DNA of 6,079 nucleotides, taken from DASQWP01 sp050697555. Lineage in GTDB: Bacteria > Actinomycetota > Thermoleophilia > Gaiellales > Gaiellaceae. A model generated the notes under the pieces. The model had not been told where the DNA came from, did no database searches, and saw only the letters and a program-made list of their open reading frames with translations. Within the stretch, counting starts at the first letter, position 1, and every line of letters begins with the position of its first letter. Below, piece after piece: positions 5,448-6,079 of this stretch. The stretch is taken from contig JBOHAD010000109.1 of assembly GCA_050697555.1 (NCBI GenBank), positions 1-6,079 of the forward strand. The letters run 5' to 3'. Made by a program: the position numbers and the translations under genes.

Positions 5448-6079
5448 TTACCGGGTGAAGTGGACGACCCGCGTCCGCACGACGCGGAAGACCCGCTTCT
5501 CGCCCCCCGCGGGCTTCGCGGCCCTCCCGAGAGCAGGAGCGGCCGCGCGCTTCGGCGTGGGCGCGTCCTGCCAGCTGAAGGCGACGCCGGCGAAGGACTC
5601 GAACCACGGCTCCTCCTGCGGATACGTGACGGCAGGGTCGAACGCGAGGTGCAGGTGCGGACCCGTCGAGTTGCCCGTCGAGCCCACAAGGCCGACGGGA
5701 GCGCCCCCGGAGAGCGCCGCGCCGGGGACGACGTCGGGCTCGAGGTAGGAGAGGTGGCAGTAGACGAACACGACGCCGCTCTCGGTGCGGAGCTTGAAGC
5801 CGATGCCGCACCTCCCGCTGCCGTCGGGATAGACCTCCGTGACCACCGAGTCGGTGAGGGCGTAGAGGGGGGAGCCCTCCGGGGCCGCGATGTCGGCCGC
5901 CGGGTAGTCGTGGTGGTCGTGCGCCACCGAGACGACCGATGGGCCGCCTCCCACCGGGAAGACGTAGTCGCCGGCCGATGCCGGGGAGGCGCCGTCGAGC
6001 GGGGATCCCGCCAGCGCTGCCGAGCCCTGGCGCTGACGCAGCCCCTCGAGGGCGGCGACCGCGTCCTCCAGCTCGACGC
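5448..6079 (-). CDS. M23-family metallopeptidase (LytM/lysostaphin type), N-terminus beyond the right edge
   Basis: Zinc endopeptidase family that cuts peptidoglycan cross-links; 209 residues of its C-terminal part are visible. Numbering from the first full codon (6077), residues 1-20 read VELEDAVAALEGLRQRQ and are probably the end of a helical or coiled-coil lead-in. A Ser/Ala/Pro spacer follows. The M23 domain starts at about DYVFPVGG (37-44). It contains HHDYPAADIAAPEGSPLYA (55-73), with His56 and Asp62 as likely zinc ligands, YCHLS with His108, and GNSTGPHLHLAF with His141 and His143. The set expected for an active enzyme is therefore present. A basic, Ala/Pro-rich tail of about 35 residues ends in VVHFTR. 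The frame stays open through the right edge, so a GTG at 5954 is not the real start: the FPVGG lead-in upstream belongs to the fold. It is first in the visible operon, 39 bases before the PASTA gene. The substrate bond is unknown. Confidence 0.92.
   Translation of the reverse strand, partial: VELEDAVAALEGLRQRQGSAALAGSPLDGASPASAGDYVFPVGGGPSVVSVAHDHHDYPAADIAAPEGSPLYALTDSVVTEVYPDGSGRCGIGFKLRTESGVVFVYCHLSYLEPDVVPGAALSGGAPVGLVGSTGNSTGPHLHLAFDPAVTYPQEEPWFESFAGVAFSWQDAPTPKRAAAPALGRAAKPAGGEKRVFRVVRTRVVHFTR

Larger units (their letters stand above)
1..6079 (-). other. Co-directional type IV pilus / cell-wall gene cluster
   Basis: Six genes in the same direction fill the window with gaps of 39, 2, 14, 24 and 56 bases. 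Order of transcription: M23 peptidase, PASTA protein, PilW-like prepilin, PilX-like protein, pilD, pilB. Such spacing usually means one operon. No gene-free stretch exceeds 56 bases, and I see no RNA genes, mobile elements, CRISPR arrays or plus-strand genes. Both ends are open, so operon limits cannot be set here. Confidence 0.8.

Noticed and set aside
5448..5954. Treating the M23 gene as starting at GTG 5954
   Set aside because: The frame is open to the right edge, and the upstream residues (DYVFP before VGGG) belong to the usual start of the M23 fold. The gene is therefore partial, not a short one.

Overview
The window is high-GC bacterial DNA, and every gene I can support lies on the minus strand. 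It is read from the right edge to the left as one compact run of six genes: a partial M23-family peptidase, a single-PASTA-domain envelope protein, a class III-signal minor pilin (PilW/GspJ-like), a PilX-like large pilin with a repeat-rich body, the prepilin peptidase PilD, and the assembly ATPase PilB, cut by the left edge. Gaps between genes are 39, 2, 14, 24 and 56 bases, which suggests one transcript. No promoter or factor-independent terminator is visible. The operon promoter is presumably beyond the right edge, and transcription must continue past the left edge because pilB is unfinished.

The organism is most likely a high-GC actinobacterium. A Thermoleophilia-type lineage (Gaiellales/Solirubrobacterales) is my best guess, based on overall composition, GTG starts, a PASTA protein next to an M23 peptidase, and the style of the PilB N-terminal domain. 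This is inference from remembered family resemblance, not a measured placement.

Layout, right to left. 6079-5448: M23 peptidase C-terminal part, with a helical lead-in and a complete metal/catalytic motif set. 5408-4557: membrane-anchored PASTA protein with a Lys/Pro/Ala linker and an unrecognised Trp-rich C-terminal domain. 4554-3982: short prepilin with a textbook cleavage site; its ribosome-binding site lies in the end of the PASTA gene. 3967-2468: 499-residue PilX-like protein with a prepilin-like N-terminus that lacks Glu+5, and an Asn-ladder repeat typical of beta-helical folds. 2443-1691: PilD with both Cys-x-x-Cys pairs and both catalytic Asp residues. 1690-1635: the largest gap, with two adjacent hairpins in front of pilB. 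1634-1: PilB with Walker A, Asp box, Walker B, His box and the first half of its zinc site.

How they fit together (inference): PilD cleaves and methylates the two prepilins, PilB powers their assembly, and the M23 and PASTA proteins act on or bind peptidoglycan, possibly where the pilus passes through the wall. Major pilin, PilC, PilT and PilMNO are not in this window. Most of it is a recognisable type IV pilus locus. The less ordinary parts are the wall-protein pairing, the orphan C-terminal domain of the PASTA protein, the repeat body of the PilX-like protein, and the structured pilD-pilB gap.
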